Assembly: GCA_011033025.1 (NCBI GenBank)
Contig: WFMF01000335.1
Span: 1 to 64,000, forward strand
DNA: 64,000 bases
Origin: Beroe forskalii
Taxonomy: Eukaryota > Ctenophora > Nuda > Beroida > Beroidae
Direction of reading: 5' to 3'
Shown: positions 36,601 to 48,600 of the stretch, piece by piece
Numbering within the stretch: the first letter of the stretch is position 1
Layout of the letters: every line of letters begins with the position of its first letter
The notes under the pieces: model-generated
Database searches by the model: none
Told to the model about the DNA's origin: nothing
What the model saw: the letters and a program-made list of their open reading frames with translations, nothing else
Program-made: the position numbers and the translations under genes

Positions 36601-39600
36601 ATGAAGAAGCTGTCAAATACTCAATTGAGAGCTTCTCTTGACTGAAGCCTGCAGTTTAGTAAACTGGTTTCAGTTTGCGCAAGAGAGCAAGGAACAGCTG
36701 TTAAGGTACCATCTACAATTTGAGATGAGGATATACTATTGCTGCTCTAAAAATCAAAGGTTGAGATGCTGGCTCTTGACTAGAGAAAAGCCTGCAGTTA
36801 GTAAACTGGTTTCAGTTTCTGAGTCGCAAGTTAACATATGATAATGACGTCAAGGAACTAGAGCAATGACTTGAGAAAGATCCCTAAATTGCACCTGTTA
36901 AGTGAAAACCAAAATTTTCTCCACAATTTGAGCAAACAGAATCGGATACCCTCTTCTGTTCTTGTAGGTTCTGCTGAAACTGAGCTAGACCGAGTTTGAG
37001 CGGGGGAGAGGTATACCCGGGTACTGGTGGTTGATCTGGATACGTGCCTGAGATATGGGATGTTAGTCTCGATTTGAAAGACTCTATGGACAAGGTGACG
37101 CTTAGGGGAGGTAAAGCTTTTTATCACTGCGAATGATTTATCAAACAGTGACTTGGCGTAGGATGGGGCTTTCTTGGGTAGAGGTGGAACAGAGCATCGA
37201 GTTCCTAGACGGATGTTCGTAGGGACTTCAGTTGGAGGTCATTGGGGCGATTTTTTTGAGAATCTTCCAACCTGATGATGATCAACATGATAGACGTCTT
37301 TCTCGGCGTCTCTTTGATGAGACGTCAGACCTTTGCAGCCGGATATTTGACGAGTGAAGGCTCTTGTGGTGATTCTAGCCTTTGGATATCACTCGTTAGT
37401 GTGGGGTTCCATACTGGACAAGAGTATTCCAGTCTGCTTCGGACAATGGACTTGAAGAGGGTGAGCATGGTATTTCGGGATCTGTCTGAGAAGACACTAA
37501 GCACCCAGTTTGCCATTTTGTTGGCACTTTCGACAGCAGTCTTGACCTGAGTCGACCATTTCAAGTCAGGGGTGAGCATTATGCCAAGGTCTTTAATTCA
37601 AGGAAAGATAATTAAATTGAGTAACGGACCCGAAAATTATCAAATTGTAGCATGATCTTCTCTCCTACTTTTCCTAACTTAACCGACATGGATTGATCAG
37701 GGTACAGCAATTCTGTACTGTGGTTAGTAGATAAAAATAATCATAAAGCAGTAAGGAAGATGCGTAGCAAGCTGAACGTAATAATTCAAGCAAAGATGAA
37801 GTAATTTCGTACCGGAACCCGAAAATTTCATATTATAATGAACGCAAAGATCATGTTATTTCGTACTTCCGGACTCGAAAATCAAAACTCAACGCGTATA
37901 ATCGTGACTAAATCGTCACTAAATCATCACTAATCGTCACTAAATCATCACTGATCGTGCCACCGCCCAGGTGCCAGATGGTGATGGGGCACCAGGAGGG
38001 CAAAATAACGTCATTTCACATAGGAAAACGTGCTTGAGTCAATGGTTGTAAACACCCAAAATTGATCTAAGTCAAGAATTTGGAAATAAGTAAACGCTTT
38101 CGGATCGAAAGTTTGAAGTGGGAAACTCATACTATTCGAAAGACGAATTACAATGATTATGTGAGTCGATTAAAGTTTATGTTAGATTATGTTACAAAAA
38201 TCCAACGTTACTTTTACTTTTGTTAAATAATTTTTGTAAAAATTAAAAACATAAAGTCGCATCACTGGTTCCCCCAGTAAATTACTTAAATTTGAATCAT
38301 GATTTATACGGCGTTACTCACGTCATCACGCACAGATTATCATGGAGACCTTTCACAACATCATCCGAGTCAATTATTTACATAGACAGTTTCCTCCTCT
38401 GGTCCATGTTGGTTTAGGCTATCGCCATTCGGGCGGTGGGTCTAAACTGAATATATCCCTCGGGCAGCGCTCTCGAAAGTATCTCAAAATGGACCCGACG
38501 AACGCATTATCCAGGTGTTTCGACCTCTGAGGCGTGGCGTTATATGCCGTACCTGGGTACCTGTTTACGACGGGTGACTGCGCCCAAAGTCCTAGTAAGT
38601 GATTTGTACTTGTGCCATCGAGTCAAAAGAGATAATAAATTACTCGCTAACTTATAGATTGAGCTGAGCGAACCTGCAGGTTAGTGTTGATCAGAGAAAG
38701 GACTTCGTTCAGCTTTGCTTTCTGAGACGCGATACTTTGCGCAACCTCCTTATGCTCGATCTTAGCATCTGCTAACCTCTCTGAGATAATATATATATAA
38801 GGTTCTAAGCTGGAAGTTTATACCAACAACCATCGCTAACAACCAATGAGAGGTGACTAACAACTAACCAATGGAAGGAAACTAAGAACTAACCAATGAG
38901 AGATAAGTAGTAACCAACCAATGAGAGGTCACTACTAACTAACAACTAGCCAATGAGAGGTAACTAAGAAATAACCAATGAGAGGTAACTAAGAACTAAC
39001 CAATGAGAGGTAACTAACCAATGAGGGGTAACTCAGAACTAACCAATGAAATATAAGTAGTAACCAACCAATAAGAGGTAACTAAGAATTTAAGAACTAA
39101 CCAATGAGAGCAGAGAGGACCTGTCCATCTGATAGATCCTCGCAGAGGTTCTTCACCACGATGTGATCGTCAGTCAGGACATCGTTAATCCACTCCTTGA
39201 GTTGTTGTGAGAGGGCCTGAACTTGGGGGTCCTTCAGGGACTCGTTGGAGACCTGCCGCTTGTAGTCCCCACTCTCTGCAAAAAGAAGAGGGGTTTAAAA
39301 TCTGAGAGGGTTGGATTGAGGGAAAATAATGTTATTTTAAAGCAATATAGGATGAGGTATAATACGTCGGTATGGTTTAAAAGTGATATTGGAAATTCAA
39401 AAGCGGATAACGCACGCGACTCCAAAACGAGACGGAACTGAAAGGGCTCCGAGTCTCACCTAAGACCATCACTTTTGTAGGCTTGGAGTCCTCCTTTAGA
39501 ATCATACTGTGATGACAATGTTAACACACAAACAGTAACTTGGAACAAAGAAGTGATATTATGAGAGAGAATGCCCGAAAGCATTCAAAATCGTGCAGAA

Positions 39601-42600
39601 CAAAATACTGCGAAAATACTGAGATACAAGATGAAGCAGAAAATACAATGATACAAGATACAAGATGAAAAACAATGTATTATCCTACACAAAAAACAAT
39701 AAATTTCACTCCACACAAACTCGAGGCTCTGCTTGCCGCCATGTCACACAGGTCTCACACACACAGATATTATATCTCGTTAATTAATTGATATATCTCC
39801 ACGTGTGTGTCCGAGACACAAACATACACCACTACTATAAAACAAGGCAGTGAACAGCAGCACTCTGCAGCAGTGCTGTGGACTTGACGGAGGTGTAAGA
39901 ATGGATAAAACAGGCAGTTTAACGTCGTCAATTCACCGTTTTGAGACAAGATAATGACGTCACATGACCGGTTTGGAGGTGTAAACACGAGGCAGGCCAG
40001 TGTTGACGGCCTATTCTTAGACAAACCTGCTATTCTTAGACCACGAGAATAGAAAAGAGACTAAAAGAGTATCAGTAGAGACAGTCAATATATGAGGCAT
40101 AATGCGAGTTTTTATATGGAGTAAACGAGATTAATTTGAATACTTGCCGTACATTTTAATTTTATGATTTTGTAACGCTTTAATCACATCTCACACAAGT
40201 ACTAACTCGTAGAATTACTCCTAAGTAGCCATTAATTTATTGAAATGACAAATTAATTACTTAATCGGGTTGTTGAATAAGAGTCGCATGATTACAATTA
40301 AAGTGTACTTTAGTTATTCTCTTTAACAACACTACTTTATACAATGAAATTTGAGACCTGAAGATGTCGTAGAACGACGAAATTGATTTTCATAAAAGAA
40401 CCAGTTAACCACATCGTTTATACTTGTACCATTGAATAAATGATGTACTCATGAATTACCTAACGGGGTAACAAAAACTATTACTCACCGTCCATGCCGG
40501 TTTCCATGATCCCGGATGTCAAAGGTCGGAGAACCTCCTCCTTTTCTCTTTCCAACTCGTCCACTGAAATAATTGGATCAGTTTAATGTGGTGTCAGAAT
40601 GGAGTGGTTTCTTAGTGAAATCCTCACAGACAAATTGAAGAGGTATTTAAAAAGGTAGTGAGTGGTGTCTGAAGTCTTCTAAGTAATGAAGCGGTGTCAA
40701 GGTGATGTGGTGCCAAGGTTCAGGGCTGCCAAGGTGAAGTGGTGTCAAGGTGAAGTGGTGTCAAAGTGAAGCCGCGGTGTCAAGATGAGGTTGTGTCAAG
40801 GTGGAATGGTGTCAAGATGAAGCGTCAGTAAATTGACATCGAGAATGTAAATTAAGACCAAACAACGGTTAAACTGGGGACATCTCCTTTTGAAGTTTAT
40901 CAATCTAAACCTGATACTTTGTAACCATGCTGAAGTTTGGGACATTTCCTCTTCCGCCTCAGACTCCAATACTTGGGCATCAGAGGTCCGAGGATGCTGA
41001 GATCAAACAAACGAAGGCCTTTCATTAACGAGGAATCGCAGGGAGAAACCGAGCTCACCTCAAGAGATACCAAATAAATCAGTGAATAAAGCAAATGCTG
41101 CTGATTGTGTTGTGTTAATAATGGACCGGGCAATGGATAACGGCAAGGATTTGGAGTAATAACGGGCACGTGACCTTCATTTGACGCAATCTGCTCTAAA
41201 TCACATGAGATGGTCGGTGATTATACTTGTTCAGTGGCCTGGTAAACGGGATGAAACTTCGTAAAAGTTTGAATAGAACGGGCTATTAGAAAGTACATTG
41301 CTCAAATTAGACAGCTGATGAGACCGGGATGAAAGAAACTGAGAGTTAGAGGAAGATGGGAGGAATTGCTTTTTAAAGGACCAGTAAACTGAAACAACTT
41401 TTTGGCGTCCTTTTGATATATTGTGCATAATCATTAATGCCCTGATATTCGAAACTGTATCTCTAGCTACTTCCTGGAAGTTAATTGGGTTTGGTTGCTA
41501 GCGCTGTGACGTCACTTAATCCCTGTGTTTGTATTACGAGCTACAGACGCGCTAATCACCACTACAAATACCCTCGAATTACATATGATATAAGATATAC
41601 GGGCAGATTGGTATGCAGTTATGCAATTAAATTAGGTCCCGGGGGTTTCTTTTGGGCTTATGTGATTTGTCTTGTATATCAAAAAGATAATAAATTTCAC
41701 TAACAAAAGTTTTAAATGATCAAACCTAAGTTGTGTTGGTCAGAAAAGGATTTCTTGTTTTTTTTCTGAGACGCATACTTTTTTCCAACTCGATTTTAAC
41801 CCCCTTTAACCTCTCTAAATAATCAAAATAGGTTCAAGCGGGAAAGTTTTACAACCCATCCTAACAACCAAAAAAATAACTAAAAAACCAATAGTGGTTT
41901 AAAATAGCCAATAAGAGACAACAAAAAAAGAATTTAAAATGGGGGTAACAAACAACCAATGGAGAAAAATTTTTCCAACAATGGAGGTCACCTAACTAAC
42001 AACAAATGAAGGTATCAAAAAACTAAAAATGGAGCAACAAGAACAACCAAAGGAAAGAGGCCCCCATAAGGTCCCCAGGGGTTCTTCACCAGTTTATCAT
42101 CGTAGACATCGTTTCCTCCATTCTGCAAAGGGTTTTGAAAACCTTTTGGGGACTTTGGAGACCTGCCCGGAGTCCCACCTCTGAAAAAGAAAGAAAGAAG
42201 GGGTTCAAAATCAAAGAGAAAAAGGGTTTTAAGATCTGGGGGGGTTGGATAGGGGGGGGTGTTTTTAAAAAATAGGGGATGAAAAAATCCCAAAAAAACG
42301 GGATAGGTTTTTTCAGTTATACGGAAAACATACGCCCTATTTCAAGGAATTTAAAATTAAAAAGCAGGTATCCACTCAAAACGGACAGAACAGACGGCCG
42401 GTCTCACCAAAATTTTTTGCAGGCTTGAGCCCTCTTTAAAATCATACTGTGATGAAATGTTAACACACAAAGTAACTTGGAACAAAAGGATATTAGAGAG
42501 AAATTGAAAAAAATTCAAAATCGTGCAAACAAAACTACAAAATAGATCAAGAGGGAAAGAAAAAATGAAAATGATACAGATAAAAAACAATTACCCTACA

Positions 42601-45600
42601 AAAAACAATAAATTTTACTCCGCCAAAAACTAGGCTTTTTTTTCCCATCATGTCAAATCTCCACACACACTCACATACTGTTAATTTTTAAATCCCTGGT
42701 CGGAAAACCCCCAACACCACTAAAAAAACAAGGCAGTGAACAGGGCCCCTCAGTGCGGGACGCAGGTGTAAGAATGGATAAAACAGGCAGTTAAAACCCC
42801 CAATGCCCGTTTTGGAAGCTAAAATTACGTCACATGACCGGGTTGGGGGGTTAAACAAGGGGGCCAGTGTGCGGCCTATTCAAAGAAACCCTATTTTAGA
42901 CCACAGAATAAAAGAAAAAAGTATCAGACTCAGTAGAAAGTCAAATATGAGGCATAATAGGTTTTATATGGATAAACAGATTAATTTGAATATTTGCCGC
43001 TTTTTAAATTTTTTTGGGATTGTAACCAACCCACAAGTTAACCTAAATTACTCTAAACTGACAAGTAATTTATCGAAAGGACAAATTAATTATTTGATCA
43101 GGTTGTTGAATAAGAGTCACTTGCATGATTACAATTAAAAATTGTACTTTAGTTATTTATAACTTTAACAACACTACTTTTTATACAATGAAATTTGAGA
43201 CTGAAGAGATGTCGTAGAACGACGAATTGATTTTCATAAAGAACCAGTTAACCATCGTTTATACTTGTACCATTGAATAAATGATGTACTTTCATGAATA
43301 CCTAACGGGTAACAAAAACTATTCCTCACCATCCCATGCCGGTTTCCATGATCCCGGATGTCAAAGGTCGGAGAACCTCCTCCTTTTCTCTTTCCAACTC
43401 GTCCACTGAAATAATTGGATCAGTTAATGTGGTGTCAGAATGGAGTGGTTTCTTAGTGAAGTGGTGACAAATTGAAGGGGTATTTAAAAAGAGGTAGTGA
43501 CTAAGCTTCTAAGTAATGCGGTGTCAAGGTGATGTGGTGCCAAGGTTCAGGGCTGCCAAGGTGAAGTGGTGTCAAGGTGAAGTGGTGTCAAAGTGAAGCC
43601 GCGGTGTCAAGATGAGGTTGTGTCAAGGTGGAATGGTGTCAAGATGAAGTGGTATCGAGAATGATTAAGACCGAAGCAACGGAACTGGGACATCTTTTGA
43701 CTGAAGTTTATCAATCTAAACCTGACACTTTGTAACCATGTTGAAGTTTTGGACATTTCCTCTTCCGCCTCAGACTCCAATACTTGGGCATCAGAGGTCC
43801 GAGGATGCTGAGATCAAACAAACGAAGGCCTTTCATTAACGAGGAATCAGGAGAAACACCGAGCTCTGCTCACGAGATACCAAATAAATCAGTGAATAAA
43901 GCAAATGCTGCTGATTGTGTTGTGTTAATAATGGACCGGGCAATGGATAACGGCAAGGATTTGGAGTAATAACGGGCACGTGACCTTCATTTGACGCAAT
44001 CTGCTCTAAATCACATGAGATGGTCGGTGATTATACTTGTTCAGTGGCCTGGTAAACGGGGTGAAACTTCGTAAAAGTTTGAATAGAACGGGCTATTAGA
44101 AAGTACATTGCTCAAATTAGACAGCTGATGAGACCGGATGAAAGAAACTGAGAGTTAGAGGAAGATGGGAGGAATTGCTTTTAAAGGACCAGTAAACTGA
44201 AACAACTTTTTTGGCGTCCTTTTGATATATTGTGCATAATCATTAATGCTCCTGATATTCGAAATCCGTATCTCTCTAGCTACTTCCTAACGGAAGTTAA
44301 TTGGGTTTAAGTTGCTAGCGCTGTGACGTCACTTAATCCCTGTGTTTGTATTACGAGCTACAGACGCGCTAATCACCACTACAAATACCCTCGAATTACA
44401 TATATGATATAAGATATACGGACAGATTGGTATGCAGTTATGCAATTAAATTAGGTCTAATTGAAAGTAATGACATAGTTAATCGAGACATATTCTTCTG
44501 ATAACAAAAATGTTCATTACAAAACTTCAGACTCAATTAGTCAATTCAAATGAAATGGAGAAGACATGACAGGCTGTTAGCAGCATTCAGCAAAGTATAA
44601 AACTATGAACATAGATCGCAAATACATTGAAACATATTGTTGAATCCCCTATGCTGTTACTGTAGATAATTCTGTGATTGTTTACCACCTTGACCTATTT
44701 TAAGTCTTAAAGATATAATATTATGATATAAGTAATCTACTGTTTAGTATAGGCCAGACTTCATGAACGATTCATTCTTGTAAGTTTCTGTTCTTCCAAC
44801 ACTTGTATACTAGGTCTTTCAACCAGTTCTAAAAGTAAAGAAAATTTGTGAAAATGATGGTATTTAATACTTAAGCTAATTATTATGACTCAACAATCTA
44901 TAGACTGAGAAATAAATGTTAACGAATCATACACTGTACTGACAAACGAAACGCGTAACGATCAGTGTTGTTTCAGTATGTTTATACAGTGGTCTAGTCT
45001 GTAATCTACACACCACAGGGATTAAGTGACGTCACGAGCAGCAAATTGTTTTCCGCTTTTAATTGAGTTACGTATGCGCTAGAAGATTCGTTCTTTCACT
45101 GATGAATTTATATTTGACTTAATAACAAATTAATGTGGGTTTCAATTGATTTTTGAAATGTAGAATTTTCAGTTTACTGGTCCTTTAATGGATGGAAAGT
45201 TAATGTGTCATAATGAGGAAATGAGCAGGAACATGACGTGTTAGGATGAGTTATTAGTGAGTATTGAGATGAGAAATGGATACTCCGATGTGAGGGCTCT
45301 GCAGCCGAGGGATTCCGGTACTGTATGCCCACAGTCCCGTATGCCCACGGTCCCCTATGACCACCAGTCCCCTATGACCACAGGTACTGATCGTGGTCAT
45401 AGAGTACCAAATCGACCCCAATACCCACAGTCGCCGTTGCCCACTATGTGGTAGTTACATAAACAAGTATAACCCTACATTTGAACAGCTTTGAATTAAC
45501 ATTACACGCCACGTTGCTGACTAATCCTTACTATTATATGGCTCCCAAGCCCTTATTTGCTATCATGTACATGGTAGTATTGAAGGGTTACTAACCTGAT

Positions 45601-48600
45601 CCAGGTTAATAACCCTTTATATTGAGTCCCTGAGACGGGTTATTAGTCCAGATCGACCGAATAACCCCAACGACATTAAGAGTAAATTTTATCAATTGAA
45701 CAATCTTAATCTTGGCTGCATAATCACATTCGTCGCAACAGCAATTAGAGCTTCTCAAAGTCAGAGGAGTCAAAAATTAGGTGCTCTAAATCAGTCTTTA
45801 CGAAATTCATGATAGCAAACGGCGATTGAAACACATGTCACATACTGTTCATCCGGGCTTACAATTTATTTCCGGTATCACGGTTTGACATGACTCTGTA
45901 CTCGAGAATCGAGATTCGAGATGAATCATGAACCACAATTAGAATGTTAAAACTTTCTGCCAAACAAATTAGCGGTAGACTCTTATAGCGTCATTATCAT
46001 GCGTATAAGTAGCGAATTCAAAGTACCGACCAAGCTCCCTTATATAAAATAATCCATTCTTAGGGCCGGATTACACAACCGTTTAAGGTCGACCTTTAGC
46101 CCTAGGTGCTCCTTAAAACGGCCCAAACTGCAGTTTAAGGTCCACCTTAAAATTCCGTATTACCCAATGTGCTCCTTTAAGGCGATTTTAAGGTGCTCCT
46201 TAGCAAGTTAGGTCGACCTTAAAACTCTCGAAAAATCGGTATTACCCAATCTACCTCGTCCTTAAGTTGGTCCTTTAGCTGCTCCTTAAACGGCGAATTT
46301 TTAAGGTACCTCCAGCTCGTCCTTAAACCAGGAGGTGCTCCTTAAACCAAACGTTATATGTGATAATACTTTGGAGCTACATCGTTGCCACAAGAGAAGA
46401 GATAAAATTCAATGATTCAATTTTCTGATAGGTTAGTTTGCGGTCCGGCTGTGATCGGTTCAAAAAGCAAAATCATTAAACAGCCAAAATCATTAAACAA
46501 TTTACCTTCATAATGTGGTGTTTTTTATTGGGATTCGTAAACGGTAAAATTAGTGAACGGTAAGACCGATAATAAGCTCTTGTGTACAACATTTTTATTT
46601 TTATTCAAGTATTCAATCTCAATTCAGCAATTAGGGTAATTGTAAACAGAGCTGGCAGACAGCAGTGGCAGCTCTCATGCTTTTGGGAACTGTGTGAGTG
46701 CCCCACCGTAGGCTTCAATCAATCAAATTGACAATAGGTCTATTATCTAGCAACTGTGTTTGATTGACTGATAAGGCATGTTTATTTTTTAACGAGCCCC
46801 ATCAATCATCGTTGCAAGATATTTACTCACTAGCAGTAAAATCCGTTTCACTGGCACCGAGCACATTCAAACCCATCTATAATTAAGTTTGCTAACAGAT
46901 TCCATCTGCATCTAGTTTCTAGATTTAATTTCACTTCCATATGAATTCCCTTATATGGTGGTCTCTACCATATATGGAGCTGCTCCTTAACTGAGTTGCT
47001 CCTTTAATTTGGGTAATCCCAGAAAGTGTCAAAGGAGGAGCTGCTCCTAAGATGCTCCTTAGCGTTTGAGGACGACCTCCTCCTTTACGGTTTAGGTCGA
47101 ACTTTACGTATTGGGTAATACCGATTTTGCTAAAGGAGGACCTACAGGAGGTGCTCCTTAGAGCTCCTCCTTAAACTTCGAGCCTCTTAGGTCGACCTAA
47201 CACGAAAATTGTGTAATCCGGCCCTAATTCTGATGGAATTTTAAGAATTACCATGATGTTCAGGTGAAGAGGAAAAGGGTATCGCTTCATTAAGTTACCG
47301 GTTCAACACATGAAGATGAACGAATTATCTAAACATCTAACTATAATCCGGTGTAATTCATTTTCATTCGGCCTGTAAATTCTGTACTGCATATTTGAGT
47401 ATTCGATACTTTAAAAACTAAATGTAATCAGCCCTGTGAATAAGATTACCAATGGCTCTTGCTTCCGGAAGTCTGCAGCTCCTATCGAAAGACCATTATT
47501 TTCCATGTTTTAACTACGTTTTATGAGTGGTTTCGCCATATAATATCACTATTAACCTCAGTAGAGATAAGTAACATCTAGTTTTGAACTCGGCTTCGCC
47601 TCGTACAAAACACATCATTATTGAACTCGGCTTCGCCTCGTACAATAATGCATATATATGTCGCTCGCTGGCGCTCGCAACATATATCATGTTACTTACC
47701 TCTACTTCGGTTAATAGTTCTATAGTATATCGAGTAATTGTTTTCTTTCATTGCAATAGGTATAGGGAAAGCGTCTGTTTATTCAGTAAAAGAGTGAACA
47801 CTTGAATACGATACGAGAAACTACATCACATGAAAGATTGAAAATGGGTTGGCATAGTAAAGGGAATGTCTCTGATGCATCTGTAGTATTCTAGTAAAAT
47901 CTGATATACAGTAACGAAATACTTTAAAGATTCATACATGCAATCGTTACAACTTGAAATTTACCAAAATAATTTACAACCAATCGTATGAATGAATTTA
48001 AGTTTTCTGCATGGATCGTACTCATCAACCAGACGTTTCAGTTTCTCTTCGCGCTCTCTCCATTTACGTTTCTGGGGCTCATTTGGGTTTTCTCCTTGAT
48101 CCAACTGCAGGAACTTCGTCTCTTGCTCGCCGTGATATGCAAGGAGTCCTTCAATGAATGTCCAGATGGTTGGATGCTGTAACTTGAACATCCGAGCAAC
48201 TCCATTGTTCCCGCCTTCAGAAAAGTTGTTCGTCCTGAGTCGTTGGAAGATGTTGTGGAATCCATATACCAAGTGAAGCTGATTCACTCACCGAGGATTT
48301 GGTTTTTATACATTCACGAGTCATCTCATTAAGGTATGAAAAATAGTCATAACAGTCAGTCATGTTTAAGATATGTTTCAAATTTCTTGCAAAATACTTT
48401 TCGTGACCAATTTCATAGCATTGTTAGACGTCTGTAACTCATCCAGGAGCCCTGGTATTTTAGCAGCAATTTTCATGCATGGAAATTAGCCTGATGAGAC
48501 TATTTTAAAAATCTGTATACCCTTTTAATCAGCAATACTACCCAATCTTCCAGTACGAATTGTTGTAACAAGGCTAACAATGATACGACTTACGAGGTTC

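Larger units (their letters stand above)
34538..36857. other. Parvin intron 5, repeat-bearing non-coding stretch
   Basis: This holds a foldback of CCTTATCGG...CCGATAAGG (35,561-35,679) and a triplicated unit of about 62 bp with CGCACAACTACAAAACTGAG (35,798-35,952). A repeated block containing AGTAAACTGGTTTCAGTTT occurs at about 36,640-36,680 and 36,790-36,820. No coding sequence was recognised. Confidence 0.5.
38560..41639. repeat. Tandem duplication, copy A (parvin exons 2-5)
   Basis: About 3.1 kb repeated in the same orientation at 41,640-44,456. Copy A has intact exons. Its right end cuts a piggyBac-like element after TAAATTAGGTC. Confidence 0.8.
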
